NCBI RefSeq assembly: GCF_020164455.1
Contig: NZ_JAIQWW010000017.1
Span: forward strand, 62,001 to 126,000
Origin: Phyllobacterium chamaecytisi
GTDB taxonomy: Bacteria; Pseudomonadota; Alphaproteobacteria; Rhizobiales; Rhizobiaceae
Direction: 5' to 3'
Length of the DNA stretch: 64,000 bases
Part shown: positions 51,769 through 59,879 of the stretch, piece by piece
Position numbering within the stretch: the first letter of the stretch is position 1
Layout: every line of letters begins with the position of its first letter
Made by a program: the position numbers and the translations under genes
Notes under the pieces: generated by a model
Database searches by the model: none
What the model was told of the DNA's origin: nothing
The model's input: the letters and a program-made list of their open reading frames with translations, nothing else

Positions 51769-52101
51769 ATGAACGGTAGACCAGTCGAGCGCGTGGATGA
51801 GACCAGCGGACAGTTTTTGCAATCATTGATTGCAGGAACCGAAGCGGGATCAACCATGTCGACAGGTGGCAAGCGCCAGGCTCTCTCTGTAATCGACGCA
51901 GCAAAGCAGCGCGTCGACACCGCGAGGCGGGCTGCAGACAACAGTCTTGATCGCGCCAAGGCTGCACCGAAACCGCACGAGATCAGCAACCCCGCCTTCG
52001 TCGCACTGTTTGAGGCGCATCAACGGGACAGGGAAATGCTGTTCGAAGCGATGAGAGCGCTCGAGAGGGTACAAAGCGGTAGCGTTTCGCACGCGCGCTG
52101 A
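51769..52101 (+). CDS. hypothetical protein, alanine/arginine-rich
   Basis: A possible 110-residue soluble protein; an internal ATG at 51856 (MSTGGKRQALS) with a purine-rich upstream stretch would give 81 residues. The central segment SVIDAAKQRVDTARRAADNS and the C-terminal AHQRDREMLFEAMRALERVQ are predicted helical. No family recognised. It ends 36 bases before the OsmC gene on the same strand. Confidence 0.5.
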   Translation: MNGRPVERVDETSGQFLQSLIAGTEAGSTMSTGGKRQALSVIDAAKQRVDTARRAADNSLDRAKAAPKPHEISNPAFVALFEAHQRDREMLFEAMRALERVQSGSVSHAR

Positions 52102-52137
52102 GTAGTGTCAGGGCACATATTGTCGGGAAATCATCCA

Positions 52138-52563
52138 ATGTCGGAACTCAAGATCAGGACTCGCCCCGTGGGCGCAACGTCCGTACTCCAGCCCAAGGAA
52201 CTGCCGCTCGTCACATCCGAGACGGGAGGCAAGATCGGCGTTGTTACCTCGGTTTCCGAACCGGGCTTCAGCCCGATCGATTTGCTGTATAGTTCACTGT
52301 CGGCGTGTATTGCATTGAGCGCGCGCATTGCTGCCAGCCGCCTTGGCGTTACCGACAGGCTCGGCGAAGTCCGGGTGCATGTGACTGGCGAAAAGGCGCA
52401 TGACGGACCGTCGCGCGTCGCCCGCTTCGATATTTCCATTGAGATCGATGGCGAACTCGACAGCGCAACGAAGCACAAGATCGTCGAGGCTGCCGAAGAA
52501 ATCTGTACCGTCAGCAATACGTTGCGCGGCAATGCTGATTTCGTCACCAAGCTAGCGGACTGA
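52138..52563 (+). CDS. OsmC/Ohr-family protein
   Basis: A 141-residue OsmC-like protein (peroxide/hydroperoxide reductase fold). FSPIDLLYSSLSACIALSAR carries the first conserved cysteine (CIAL), and EICTVSNTLRGNADFV carries the second (CTVSN), the usual redox pair. ATG 52138 (MSELKIR) is chosen; the frame is open 11 codons further up. It converges with the MFS gene, stops 7 bases apart. Likely a thiol-dependent hydroperoxidase in stress defence. Confidence 0.88.
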   Translation: MSELKIRTRPVGATSVLQPKELPLVTSETGGKIGVVTSVSEPGFSPIDLLYSSLSACIALSARIAASRLGVTDRLGEVRVHVTGEKAHDGPSRVARFDISIEIDGELDSATKHKIVEAAEEICTVSNTLRGNADFVTKLAD

Positions 52564-52570
52564 AGCAGCG

Positions 52571-54007
52571 TCAGGTCTTCCTAGCGTGACCGGAGACTTC
52601 GGCTCCGGCGTTCCATGGCAATTCCAGAAAACGAAGTGCAGACACGACGCCGATAAGGCCGACGACGAAGAATGCCACGCGAAAATCCGTCAGCGAGGTG
52701 GTGGCAGTGCCGTGAGCCATTTGCGACACGTTGAGGACCATGGCGGCGATAGCAACGCCAAGCAGCATCGACATCTGCTGAAGCATGCTGGAAAGCGTCG
52801 AGGCAGAACTGCGCTGTGAAGCGTTGATGTCTGCGAAGGTCAATGTGTTGAGCGCCGTGAACTGCATCGAACGCGAGAGGCCCGCGACGAGCAGAAGCGC
52901 AAAGGAGATGATCTCTGGCGTTTCGGCGGATAGAAGCGAGCAGGCGGCGAGGGAGAGCGCTGCGATCAGACCGTTGAAGCAAAGGATCGAGCGAAAGCCA
53001 AACCGCCTGAGTAGCGGCGTGGTGACGACCTTCATACCGAGATTGCCGATGAAATAGACCAGGATGAAAGTGCCCGTCCTGATGGCACTGAAGCCGAAGC
53101 CGACCTGAAACAGCAGCGGCAACAGGAATGGTGCCGAGTTTATCGAGACGCGTCCTGCCGTTCCGGATGCTGCGGTGGCGATGGCAAAGGTGTGGATCTT
53201 GAAGACGGACAGATCCAGCAGCGGATTTTTGACCTGCAGAAAATGTCTAGCAGCCACGACCGACAACAGCGAACCGCCGACAAGCATCGCGACGGCAATG
53301 TAGAACTCGTGGATGCCATGCGTGAAGGATTCGAGGCTGGAGAGGACAAGCGCCAAACCGGCGGCAGAGAGCGCGAAACCCTTCATGTCGAACTTCGGAA
53401 CCGATGTTTCGCGTTGATCCGGAACGAATTTGAGCACCAGCAGAATACCAAGGACGCCGAGCGGTATATTGATGAGAAAGTTCCAGTGCCAGCTCAGATA
53501 GGTGGTGATGAAGCTGCCAAGGACAGGGCCGATGACCGGTGCGAACAGCGCAGGCCACGTAATGAGCGCGATAGCGGAGACAAGCTCGGACTTCTCCGCA
53601 TTGCGTAGCACGATCATGCGCCCGACCGGCGTCATCAGGGCGCTGCCCACGCCCTGAACGGCACGCGCGCCGACGAATTGCCAAAGCGTTTCCGACAGAC
53701 CGCAGACAAGCGAGGCGATCGTGAAAATGGCGATGGCGGCAATGAAGACATTGCGAGCGCCGAAGCGATCACCCATCCAGCCCGAAATCGGGATGAAAAC
53801 GGCCATGGACAGCATGTAGACCGTAATGCCGATGCTCATCGCCACGGGCTCGATGCCGAATGAATGTGCCATCTGGGGCAGGGAGGTCGTGATTATCGTC
53901 CCGTCAAGCATCTGCATGAAGAAGGCGACTGCAACAACGAGAGCGACAAGACGCGGTTGCCGCGCTGTGACGGCTGTTTCCTCGCCGTCCGATAGTGCAG
54001 TCGTCAT
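52571..54007 (-). CDS. DHA2-family MFS transporter (copy A)
   Basis: A 478-residue 14-helix drug/H+ antiporter family-2 protein. TM1 motif FMQMLDGTIITTSLPQMAHSF and motif A WMGDRFGARN between TM2-TM3 are present, followed by GVGSALMTPVGRMIVLRN and the motif C region GPVLGSFITTYLSWHWNFLI. It ends AEVSGHARKT. It lies 115 bases downstream of, and in the same direction as, the sulfonate-type import operon, and is closely similar in organisation to the MFS gene at 59880. Natural substrate unknown; could export a by-product of the operon. Confidence 0.9.
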   Translation of the reverse strand: MTTALSDGEETAVTARQPRLVALVVAVAFFMQMLDGTIITTSLPQMAHSFGIEPVAMSIGITVYMLSMAVFIPISGWMGDRFGARNVFIAAIAIFTIASLVCGLSETLWQFVGARAVQGVGSALMTPVGRMIVLRNAEKSELVSAIALITWPALFAPVIGPVLGSFITTYLSWHWNFLINIPLGVLGILLVLKFVPDQRETSVPKFDMKGFALSAAGLALVLSSLESFTHGIHEFYIAVAMLVGGSLLSVVAARHFLQVKNPLLDLSVFKIHTFAIATAASGTAGRVSINSAPFLLPLLFQVGFGFSAIRTGTFILVYFIGNLGMKVVTTPLLRRFGFRSILCFNGLIAALSLAACSLLSAETPEIISFALLLVAGLSRSMQFTALNTLTFADINASQRSSASTLSSMLQQMSMLLGVAIAAMVLNVSQMAHGTATTSLTDFRVAFFVVGLIGVVSALRFLELPWNAGAEVSGHARKT

Positions 54008-54122
54008 TTCATAACCTCAGTGCATTTCATGCGGGATGGCCACGACACAGCGCGGCCAGATATCAAAGTGCCGGGCCCGCAATTCAGGCCCGGCAACCGG
54101 ATTTGTCAACGTCGCTCGCGGA

Positions 54123-55151
54123 TTATTGATTGGCGTCGAGTTCCTTGTAGGCAGCGTCGAGATAGCTGGTGTCGACCCATTTGCTGTAATCGATCGTTCC
54201 TTTCAGAAGCTTTGCCTCTGCCATGAACTTCTCTTCTTCCTTGAGCGAATTGAGCGCTTCGTCGGTGATCTTAGGGTCCTGAAAGAACACACCATCCTTG
54301 TAGGTCTTGCGAACGGATTTTTCCGAGGACTTTGTTTCGTCGACAAAAATCTTGATCGTGTCTTCCGGGTGTGCGTCGGCCCAGCGCGAAATCTGGATAT
54401 CGACCTTCAGCAGGCGTTTGACCAGATCTGGATATTTCTCCGCGAAGGCGCCATTGACTGAAATGACGTTCGGCACGGCCCATTCGGGGTGCTCCGATCC
54501 ATCGAGAAGGATGCGAGCCTGGCCGGTGTCGACGAGTTTTGCCGCCGTGCTGTCCGTTTCCACGATTGCGTCGATATCACCGCGCAGCAGTGCAGGGCCT
54601 GACGCCTCGAATGGCAGATTGAGCGATTCCACGTCGTCGGTTTTCAAGCCGGCGCCTTTCAGCGCCTTGCTGAAATTCGAGTGACGCACTGTGCCGGCGA
54701 GATACGCAACCTTCTTGCCCTTCAAGTCGGCGACGGTTTTAAGCGGCGAGTTCGTCGGAACGATGATGGCCGAGCCGCCCGTTTTGACGAAACTGGAGAT
54801 GCCGATCAGCTTGACATCTGCGCCCGATGCAGCGACGCGCAGGGCGGGGTTGTTGCCGGTATAGGTGACTTCGATAGCGCCAGTGGCAAGCGCGGTGGTT
54901 GCCTCAGAACCACCGCCGGTGAAGGTCACAAGTTCAACCTTGATACCATCCTTGGCAAATTCCTTTTCCAGCCAGCCATCATGCTGGGCCAGAATGAATT
55001 TCAGATGGCCAGGTGCGGTACTCCCGATGCGAATGACATCCGGCTTTTCCTGCGCGATGGCGGGCAGGGCGAAGCTTGTCAAACCAAGCAGCGAGGCGGC
55101 GATGGTTTTTATCAGGGTCCGGCGCAAAACGCCGTTGTTTGAAATCGTCAT
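54123..55151 (-). CDS. sulfonate/nitrate-type ABC solute-binding protein
   Basis: A 342-residue periplasmic binding protein of the SsuA/TauA/NMT1 family. The signal peptide has TLIKTIAASLLGLTSFALPA and cleavage AIA/Q. The mature start reads VIRIGSTAPGHLKFILAQHDGW, a close fit to SsuA-type ligand pockets. FTGGGSEATTALATGAIEV and LKGKKVAYLAGTVRHSN are family landmarks. Ligand is probably an alkyl- or arylsulfonate, or an organosulfate; nitrate and pyrimidine precursors are alternatives. Last import gene of the operon in transcription order. Confidence 0.88.
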   Translation of the reverse strand: MTISNNGVLRRTLIKTIAASLLGLTSFALPAIAQEKPDVIRIGSTAPGHLKFILAQHDGWLEKEFAKDGIKVELVTFTGGGSEATTALATGAIEVTYTGNNPALRVAASGADVKLIGISSFVKTGGSAIIVPTNSPLKTVADLKGKKVAYLAGTVRHSNFSKALKGAGLKTDDVESLNLPFEASGPALLRGDIDAIVETDSTAAKLVDTGQARILLDGSEHPEWAVPNVISVNGAFAEKYPDLVKRLLKVDIQISRWADAHPEDTIKIFVDETKSSEKSVRKTYKDGVFFQDPKITDEALNSLKEEEKFMAEAKLLKGTIDYSKWVDTSYLDAAYKELDANQ

Positions 55152-55193
55152 AATATGGTTCCTTCGTTGGCGTTTTGCAGAAAGTGAAAATTC

Positions 55194-56060
55194 TTAGTGA
55201 GGTGAGGTGTCGGATTGGCCCTTCCATGAGGTTGCCCAACGTTCGAACCAGACCAGCAGGTAATTCACGATAAGGCCGATGAGTGTCATGGTCAGAATGC
55301 CGGCATACATATCGCCAGTTTCCATCATCAGCTGCGATTGCTGGATCAGGTAGCCGAGGCCAGATTTGGCAGCGAGCATCTCGGCGCCGATAACCGCGAA
55401 AATGGAGGATTTCACCGCGAGACGCGCACCCGCGACGATGGATGGAATGCTCGCCGGAAGGATGACTTTGCGGAACAGATCGACATCCGATGTTCCCATC
55501 GAGCGGGCCGCTTTCAACAGGAGCGGATCGACTGCCTTGACGCCGCTGATCGTGTTCACCAGCAGGAAGAACACCGACGAATAGAAGGTGATCGCAATCT
55601 TGGACGCTTCGCCTATGCCAAGGAGCAGAATGAAGACCGGCAACAGAGCGAACTGCGATGTGTTGCGGAGGGTTTGCACCAGCAGATCTGAAATCTTTTC
55701 GAAAAGCGAGTAACGCCCCATCAGGAACCCGAGCGGAACGGCAACAATTGTCGCCAATCCAAAGCCGATCGCTGCCCGCTGCAGGCTGATGCCGATATGC
55801 TTGGCGAGGACGCCGCTTTCTGCCAAGCCGATCCATGACCGGCAGACATCGCTGAGCGGGGGGAAGAAGATCGGATTAAGCCAGCCGAGGCGCGGCGCGA
55901 TTTCCCACAGCAGGAAAAACAGGATTAGCAAGGGCAGGCCATAGCTGAAGGTACCGTCCCCGCGTACCGTCTTGTGCTTGCGCGTAGGCCGGGCAGCACT
56001 GCGCGCTGCAATTGATGGCAACCTGATGCCGATGCCGGGTTTTTCGCTGATATAGGCCAT
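55194..56060 (-). CDS. sulfonate-type ABC permease
   Basis: A 288-residue permease of the SsuC/TauC family with six predicted helices. The EAA loop is SMGTSDVDLFRKVILPASIP, and FAVIGAEMLAAKSGLGYLI is the conserved SsuC region. ATG 56060 (MAYISEKPG) is the likely start; the open frame extends 47 codons into the ATPase gene without support. A 19-base gap separates it from the ATPase gene upstream and 42 bases from the binding protein gene downstream. Confidence 0.9.
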   Translation of the reverse strand: MAYISEKPGIGIRLPSIAARSAARPTRKHKTVRGDGTFSYGLPLLILFFLLWEIAPRLGWLNPIFFPPLSDVCRSWIGLAESGVLAKHIGISLQRAAIGFGLATIVAVPLGFLMGRYSLFEKISDLLVQTLRNTSQFALLPVFILLLGIGEASKIAITFYSSVFFLLVNTISGVKAVDPLLLKAARSMGTSDVDLFRKVILPASIPSIVAGARLAVKSSIFAVIGAEMLAAKSGLGYLIQQSQLMMETGDMYAGILTMTLIGLIVNYLLVWFERWATSWKGQSDTSPH

Positions 56061-56079
56061 GTTTCCGTTCCCTGGATTT

Positions 56080-56922
56080 TTAGTTGGCGTAGGCAGGCGA
56101 CAACGCCCAATCCTTTTGCGCCTTGTTGACTTCATCACGCAGTGCTTCCCAAACGCGGGCGCGATATGCGTTGAATTCCGTGCTGGATCGAATGTCGCCA
56201 TCGCGCGGGCGCTGCAGATCGATGTCGATGATCTCCTTCACCGTGCCGGGACGGGCAGTCATCACAACGATGCGGTCGGCGAGATAAATCGCCTCATCGA
56301 TGGAGTGCGTGACAAAGATGACGGTCGTATTGATCTTCTCCCAGATCTTCAGGAGTTCGCTCTGCAGGATTTCGCGTGTCTGCGCATCGAGCGCGGCGAA
56401 TGGTTCATCCATCAACAGCACTTCGGGGTTGCTCGCCAACGCTCGGGCAATGGCCACACGCTGCTGCATTCCACCGGAAAGCTGATTGGGATAGCGATCC
56501 TCGAAACCGGACAGTCCGAACAGAGCAAGGAAATATCGCGCGCGGTCGCTGCGTTCGCGCTTTGGTACGCCGCGCACCTCCAGGGCATATTCGATGTTCG
56601 ACAGGGCTGTGCGCCAAGGGAAGAGCGCATATTGCTGGAACACATAACCGGTCTTGGGATCGGGCCTGGTGATGGTGGTGCCGTCCAGTTGCACGATGCC
56701 CTTGCTCGCCTGGGTCAACCCGCCGATGATATCGAGCAGGACAGATTTGCCGCTGCCGCTCGGACCAACAAGCGTGATGAACTCGCCCTTGCGGATGTTC
56801 AGATCGACGCCATCGAGGACGGTAACACGATCGGTCTCCTCGCCGTCGACAGTCACATATTGACCCGGCTTGAGCTGGAAGGTTTTTCTAATACCGGAGA
56901 CGACAATTCGGTCCATCTGCAT
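56080..56922 (-). CDS. sulfonate-type ABC ATPase
   Basis: A 280-residue ABC ATPase of the SsuB/TauB family. Walker [14 protein letters not shown]-loop [15 protein letters not shown], signature [15 protein letters not shown] and Walker [12 protein letters not shown] are complete. The N-terminal [20 protein letters not shown] is typical. An alternative Met lies two codons in. It follows the ferredoxin gene after 6 bases. Confidence 0.92.
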   Translation of the reverse strand: MQMDRIVVSGIRKTFQLKPGQYVTVDGEETDRVTVLDGVDLNIRKGEFITLVGPSGSGKSVLLDIIGGLTQASKGIVQLDGTTITRPDPKTGYVFQQYALFPWRTALSNIEYALEVRGVPKRERSDRARYFLALFGLSGFEDRYPNQLSGGMQQRVAIARALASNPEVLLMDEPFAALDAQTREILQSELLKIWEKINTTVIFVTHSIDEAIYLADRIVVMTARPGTVKEIIDIDLQRPRDGDIRSSTEFNAYRARVWEALRDEVNKAQKDWALSPAYAN

Positions 56923-56928
56923 TCTCCT

Positions 56929-57258
56929 TCAAACTGCCGCGACGCGAATGCGATGCGTCGGGTCATGTTCGGTTCCGCCAGCCTTGCCGCGTTTCCAGCC
57001 GAGCGCGCGCGCATAGCTGCCAAACAGATTGCGTTCCTCGACCTCGGCTTCTGTGATCGGAAAGTGGCCTTCCGCGCGATGCGCGACATAGAGTGCATCG
57101 ACGGGACAATAGATTTCGCAGAGGTAGCAGGTCTGGCAATCGTCTTGGCGCGCTATAACGGGTGCTGAATCCGGCACGGCGTCGAACACATTCGCGGGGC
57201 ACACCTTCACGCAGATATCGCATTCAATACAACGGCTTGCGGAGACAATCTCAATCAT
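56929..57258 (-). CDS. 2x[4Fe-4S] ferredoxin (AprB-like)
   Basis: A 109-residue electron carrier with two [4Fe-4S] binding motifs: CIECDICVKVCP near residues 10-21 and CQTCYLCEIYCP near 41-52. After the clusters comes a ~50-residue tail (HFPITEAEVEERNLFGSYAR onwards) without cysteines. The layout recalls the N-terminal part of APS reductase beta (AprB). It overlaps the flavoprotein gene by 4 bases and is therefore expected to be its redox partner. Confidence 0.9.
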   Translation of the reverse strand: MIEIVSASRCIECDICVKVCPANVFDAVPDSAPVIARQDDCQTCYLCEIYCPVDALYVAHRAEGHFPITEAEVEERNLFGSYARALGWKRGKAGGTEHDPTHRIRVAAV

Positions 57259-58886
57259 GACGCGATGCCCTCGCGACTGATTTGCGCTTCGCCAATGCTG
57301 ATTGCATCGACCCCGCTGACGAGGATGCGTCGGGCGAATGCGGGATCATTCCCGGGACGGTCTGCCCGCCGGTGCATGCCGCGGCTTTCATTGCGGGCGA
57401 GCGCAGAAGCAAGCGACCAGCGCGCCGAAGCCGTGATCGACGCGGTCTCGCGACTGCGCACGCGGTCCACACCCTCGGCGTGGAGGTGTTGACGCACATC
57501 ATTCCACAGGCGCTCCAGCCGCTCGCTGCTGGTGTGCAAGGTTGTACCGTCGCGAAAATAATTCTTTTCCAGCGGAATGACTTCGGCGCGAACAGCTTCG
57601 ATGATTTCGGCGGTGCGCAGGTCTGCTCGAGCGTTTCCGGCCGGTCGTAGCCCCGCTTCGCCAAGGGGTTTCGACATGGAACGGAAGGCTTTCCGTGCCG
57701 ATTTACGCGCGTGGGTCGAAGCGCCTTTGCCCGACCACCAACCGCTGGCGATAGCCCAGGACGAATTGACCGCGCCGCCGCCTGACACCGCACCTGTCAT
57801 GTTTTCACGGCTGGCTGCGTCGCCGGCGACGTAGAGCCCGGGAACGCCCGTGCCGCAATCGGCGGTCGCGAGCATGATGCCGCCCGTGCCACGCACCGTG
57901 CCTTCGGCCCGCAATGTGATGCGAAACAAATCCTTGAATGGGTCTATGCCGGCGCGATCATGCGGCACGAAGCAATTGGGCTGGCCGCGGCGCAGCCAAT
58001 CCTGCAAGGCGGGCTCGGCATGGTCGAGGCGGGCAAAAACCGGACCGTCTATCAGCGCCTTCGCTATGTCCTTTTCGCGTTCACCAATGCCGTTGGATAT
58101 CTGTTCGCCATTTGCGTCGACGAGAGGTGAGCCATCCTCGCGGTAGAACGTGGCCCATCTGTAGGGCAGACCTTTGTTGAGCGACGTTTCATAGGGGGCA
58201 AGCGTGTACTTCCCGGTGAACTCCATGCCAGAAAGATGCGCGCCGGCTTCCGCAGCCATCAGGTAACCATCGCCAGTGAGGCCTGTTGCGCCGAGGATAC
58301 GCTCGTGGAAGGCACATCCGCCCGTCGCGAGCACAACGGCTTTTGCCTCGACGCTCCAGTCGCGGTTGCGCTGCCGGTCTACGCCGGAAGCGCCTGTGAT
58401 CGCATCGCCATTCGACAGAAGTTCAAGGGCAGGGTGGTGGTCAAGCACAGTGACACCGGCCTTCAGCACCCGCCGTCGCATGAAGCGCATGTAATCGGGA
58501 CCGCGAAGGTTGGCGATATAGAGCCGGCCGTCATCTTCGTGCGGGAACAGGTAGCCCCACTCGGAAAGCTTAACCAGATTTTCGTAAGCCTGATCGACGC
58601 AGCGCAGCATCCAGCGCTGATCGGCGAGCCCGCCGGTACGCTGCCAGCGCCGCTCGACAGCCTGACCACGATTTTCACCCGGCGGAACGCACCAGGTTCC
58701 GGTGTTGGATGGGGCTGTGGCGCCGCTCGTGCCAAGATAGCCCTTGTCAGCGAGGACAACACGAGCTCCATCTTCGGCAGCTGCCAGCGCTGCCCATGCG
58801 CCGGAAGGACCGCCGCCAAGCACCAGCACATCCGCTTGCAAATGCAGCGGATCATTGCTGGTGGATTTTACCCGATCAGATGACAT
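57255..58886 (-). CDS. fumarate reductase/APS reductase-type flavoprotein
   Basis: A 543-residue FAD-dependent oxidoreductase of the SdhA/FrdA/AprA superfamily. The FAD-binding motif ADVLVLGGGPSGAWAALAAA begins near residue 19, then GTSGATAPSNTG. A large central segment contains ATGGCAFHERILGATGLTGD and GMEFTGKYTLAP, followed by the TADCGTGVPGLYVAGDAAS C-terminal FAD block. ATG 58886 (MSSDRVKST) is chosen, since the upstream frame overlaps the next gene. With the ferredoxin it forms an AprAB-like pair inside a sulfonate-type importer operon. Exact reaction unknown: reduction of a sulfur oxyanion, dehydrogenation of the imported compound, or fumarate-like chemistry. Confidence 0.85.
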   Translation of the reverse strand: MSSDRVKSTSNDPLHLQADVLVLGGGPSGAWAALAAAEDGARVVLADKGYLGTSGATAPSNTGTWCVPPGENRGQAVERRWQRTGGLADQRWMLRCVDQAYENLVKLSEWGYLFPHEDDGRLYIANLRGPDYMRFMRRRVLKAGVTVLDHHPALELLSNGDAITGASGVDRQRNRDWSVEAKAVVLATGGCAFHERILGATGLTGDGYLMAAEAGAHLSGMEFTGKYTLAPYETSLNKGLPYRWATFYREDGSPLVDANGEQISNGIGEREKDIAKALIDGPVFARLDHAEPALQDWLRRGQPNCFVPHDRAGIDPFKDLFRITLRAEGTVRGTGGIMLATADCGTGVPGLYVAGDAASRENMTGAVSGGGAVNSSWAIASGWWSGKGASTHARKSARKAFRSMSKPLGEAGLRPAGNARADLRTAEIIEAVRAEVIPLEKNYFRDGTTLHTSSERLERLWNDVRQHLHAEGVDRVRSRETASITASARWSLASALARNESRGMHRRADRPGNDPAFARRILVSGVDAISIGEAQISREGIAS

Positions 58887-58899
58887 GCGTTCGGAATTC

Positions 58900-59487
58900 T
58901 CAGGCAGCGTGCGAGAGGGAGGACGGCTCATTGCCTTCCAGCCATTTGATGTTGCAGCCGATGGATGCGACCTGCTTGTCAGACGGCTTCTGGCCGAGAA
59001 GCACTGCATCAACTGCGGCTTTGATGTCCGCGCCGGTTACTGGCTTGCCATTGCCGGGACGCGCATCGTCGAACTGGCCGTGATAGGCGAGGTGGCGCTC
59101 CGCATCGAAGAGAAACAGATCGGGCGTACAGGCGGCGCGATAGGCCTTGGCAACGGTCTGTGACTCGTCCTTCAGATACGGGAACGAATAGCCGAAGTTG
59201 GCGACTTCCTCACCGATGCGTGCCAGCGTTTCTTCCGGATGTGCCTTCGCGTCATTGCTGTTGATGGCGACGATCTGCAATCCCTTCGGCGCATATTCGA
59301 GCGCAAACTGTGCCAGCGCTTCACGCAGCAACACAACGAACGGACAACGGTTGGAGATGAAAGCGACGAGCAAGGCGGGTTTTTCGGAGAAGCTAGAAAG
59401 CTCGTAGAGCTTTCCTTCCGCATCCGGCAAAATGAAGTCAGCGGCTTTTGTGCCGAGCGTAATCGCGTTTGATTCTGTCTTAGGCAT
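58900..59487 (-). CDS. thioredoxin-fold (AhpC/TSA-like) protein
   Basis: A 195-residue redoxin-type protein: DFILPDAEGKLYELSSFSEK, then LLVAFISNRCPFVVLLREAL with a CPF in the active-site position, so only one cysteine of the usual CxxC. CTPDLFLFDAERHLAYHGQF follows, holding a second Cys near residue 118 (AACTPD). GCNIKWLEGNEP at the end holds a further Cys. This is the pattern of 'thioredoxin family' proteins with RCPFV and ACTPD motifs. It is the first gene of the operon, 13 bases before the flavoprotein, and probably passes thiol electrons or protects intermediates. Confidence 0.87.
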   Translation of the reverse strand: MPKTESNAITLGTKAADFILPDAEGKLYELSSFSEKPALLVAFISNRCPFVVLLREALAQFALEYAPKGLQIVAINSNDAKAHPEETLARIGEEVANFGYSFPYLKDESQTVAKAYRAACTPDLFLFDAERHLAYHGQFDDARPGNGKPVTGADIKAAVDAVLLGQKPSDKQVASIGCNIKWLEGNEPSSLSHAA

Positions 59488-59879
59488 TGTGCGCTCCCAT
59501 TGATCTAAACGTGTCGGCAGAGCTCATATGGCTGCCTGACTCCAATACTCTACTGAATTGGTAGTGTATGAAGAGGCATATTATTTTGGAGATGGCAGAT
59601 TTTTGAAAATTATCGTCCTGCCGGCACCGGGCCCGATTAAAATGAGAGACCAGAAAAGATCCGTACGCGAAATTTCCCGTGAATTGGAGGACTCCGGGGT
59701 TGTGGCGACGAGCTTGGTTCAACCTGAGGCTTTTTTGTCGCGCCATGCAGAAAAGCGAAAAGACATATGGCCATAGCCAGCGTCGAGGATTATATCCCGC
59801 TCATCCAAGCCACTAAGTGCTTACTATCTGCGGTTGCCTTCATCTCAAGCCGACCGTGCCATCGAGAGCTATTCCAGCG
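59488..59879. other. 392-base divergent promoter region, no gene seen
   Basis: Open frames at 59480-59746 (minus) and 59558-59776 (plus) lack ribosome sites and known motifs. The stretch separates the sulfonate-type operon from a divergent MFS gene and should hold both promoters. It is A+T-rich around 59545-59640. I see no clear operator. Confidence 0.4.
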
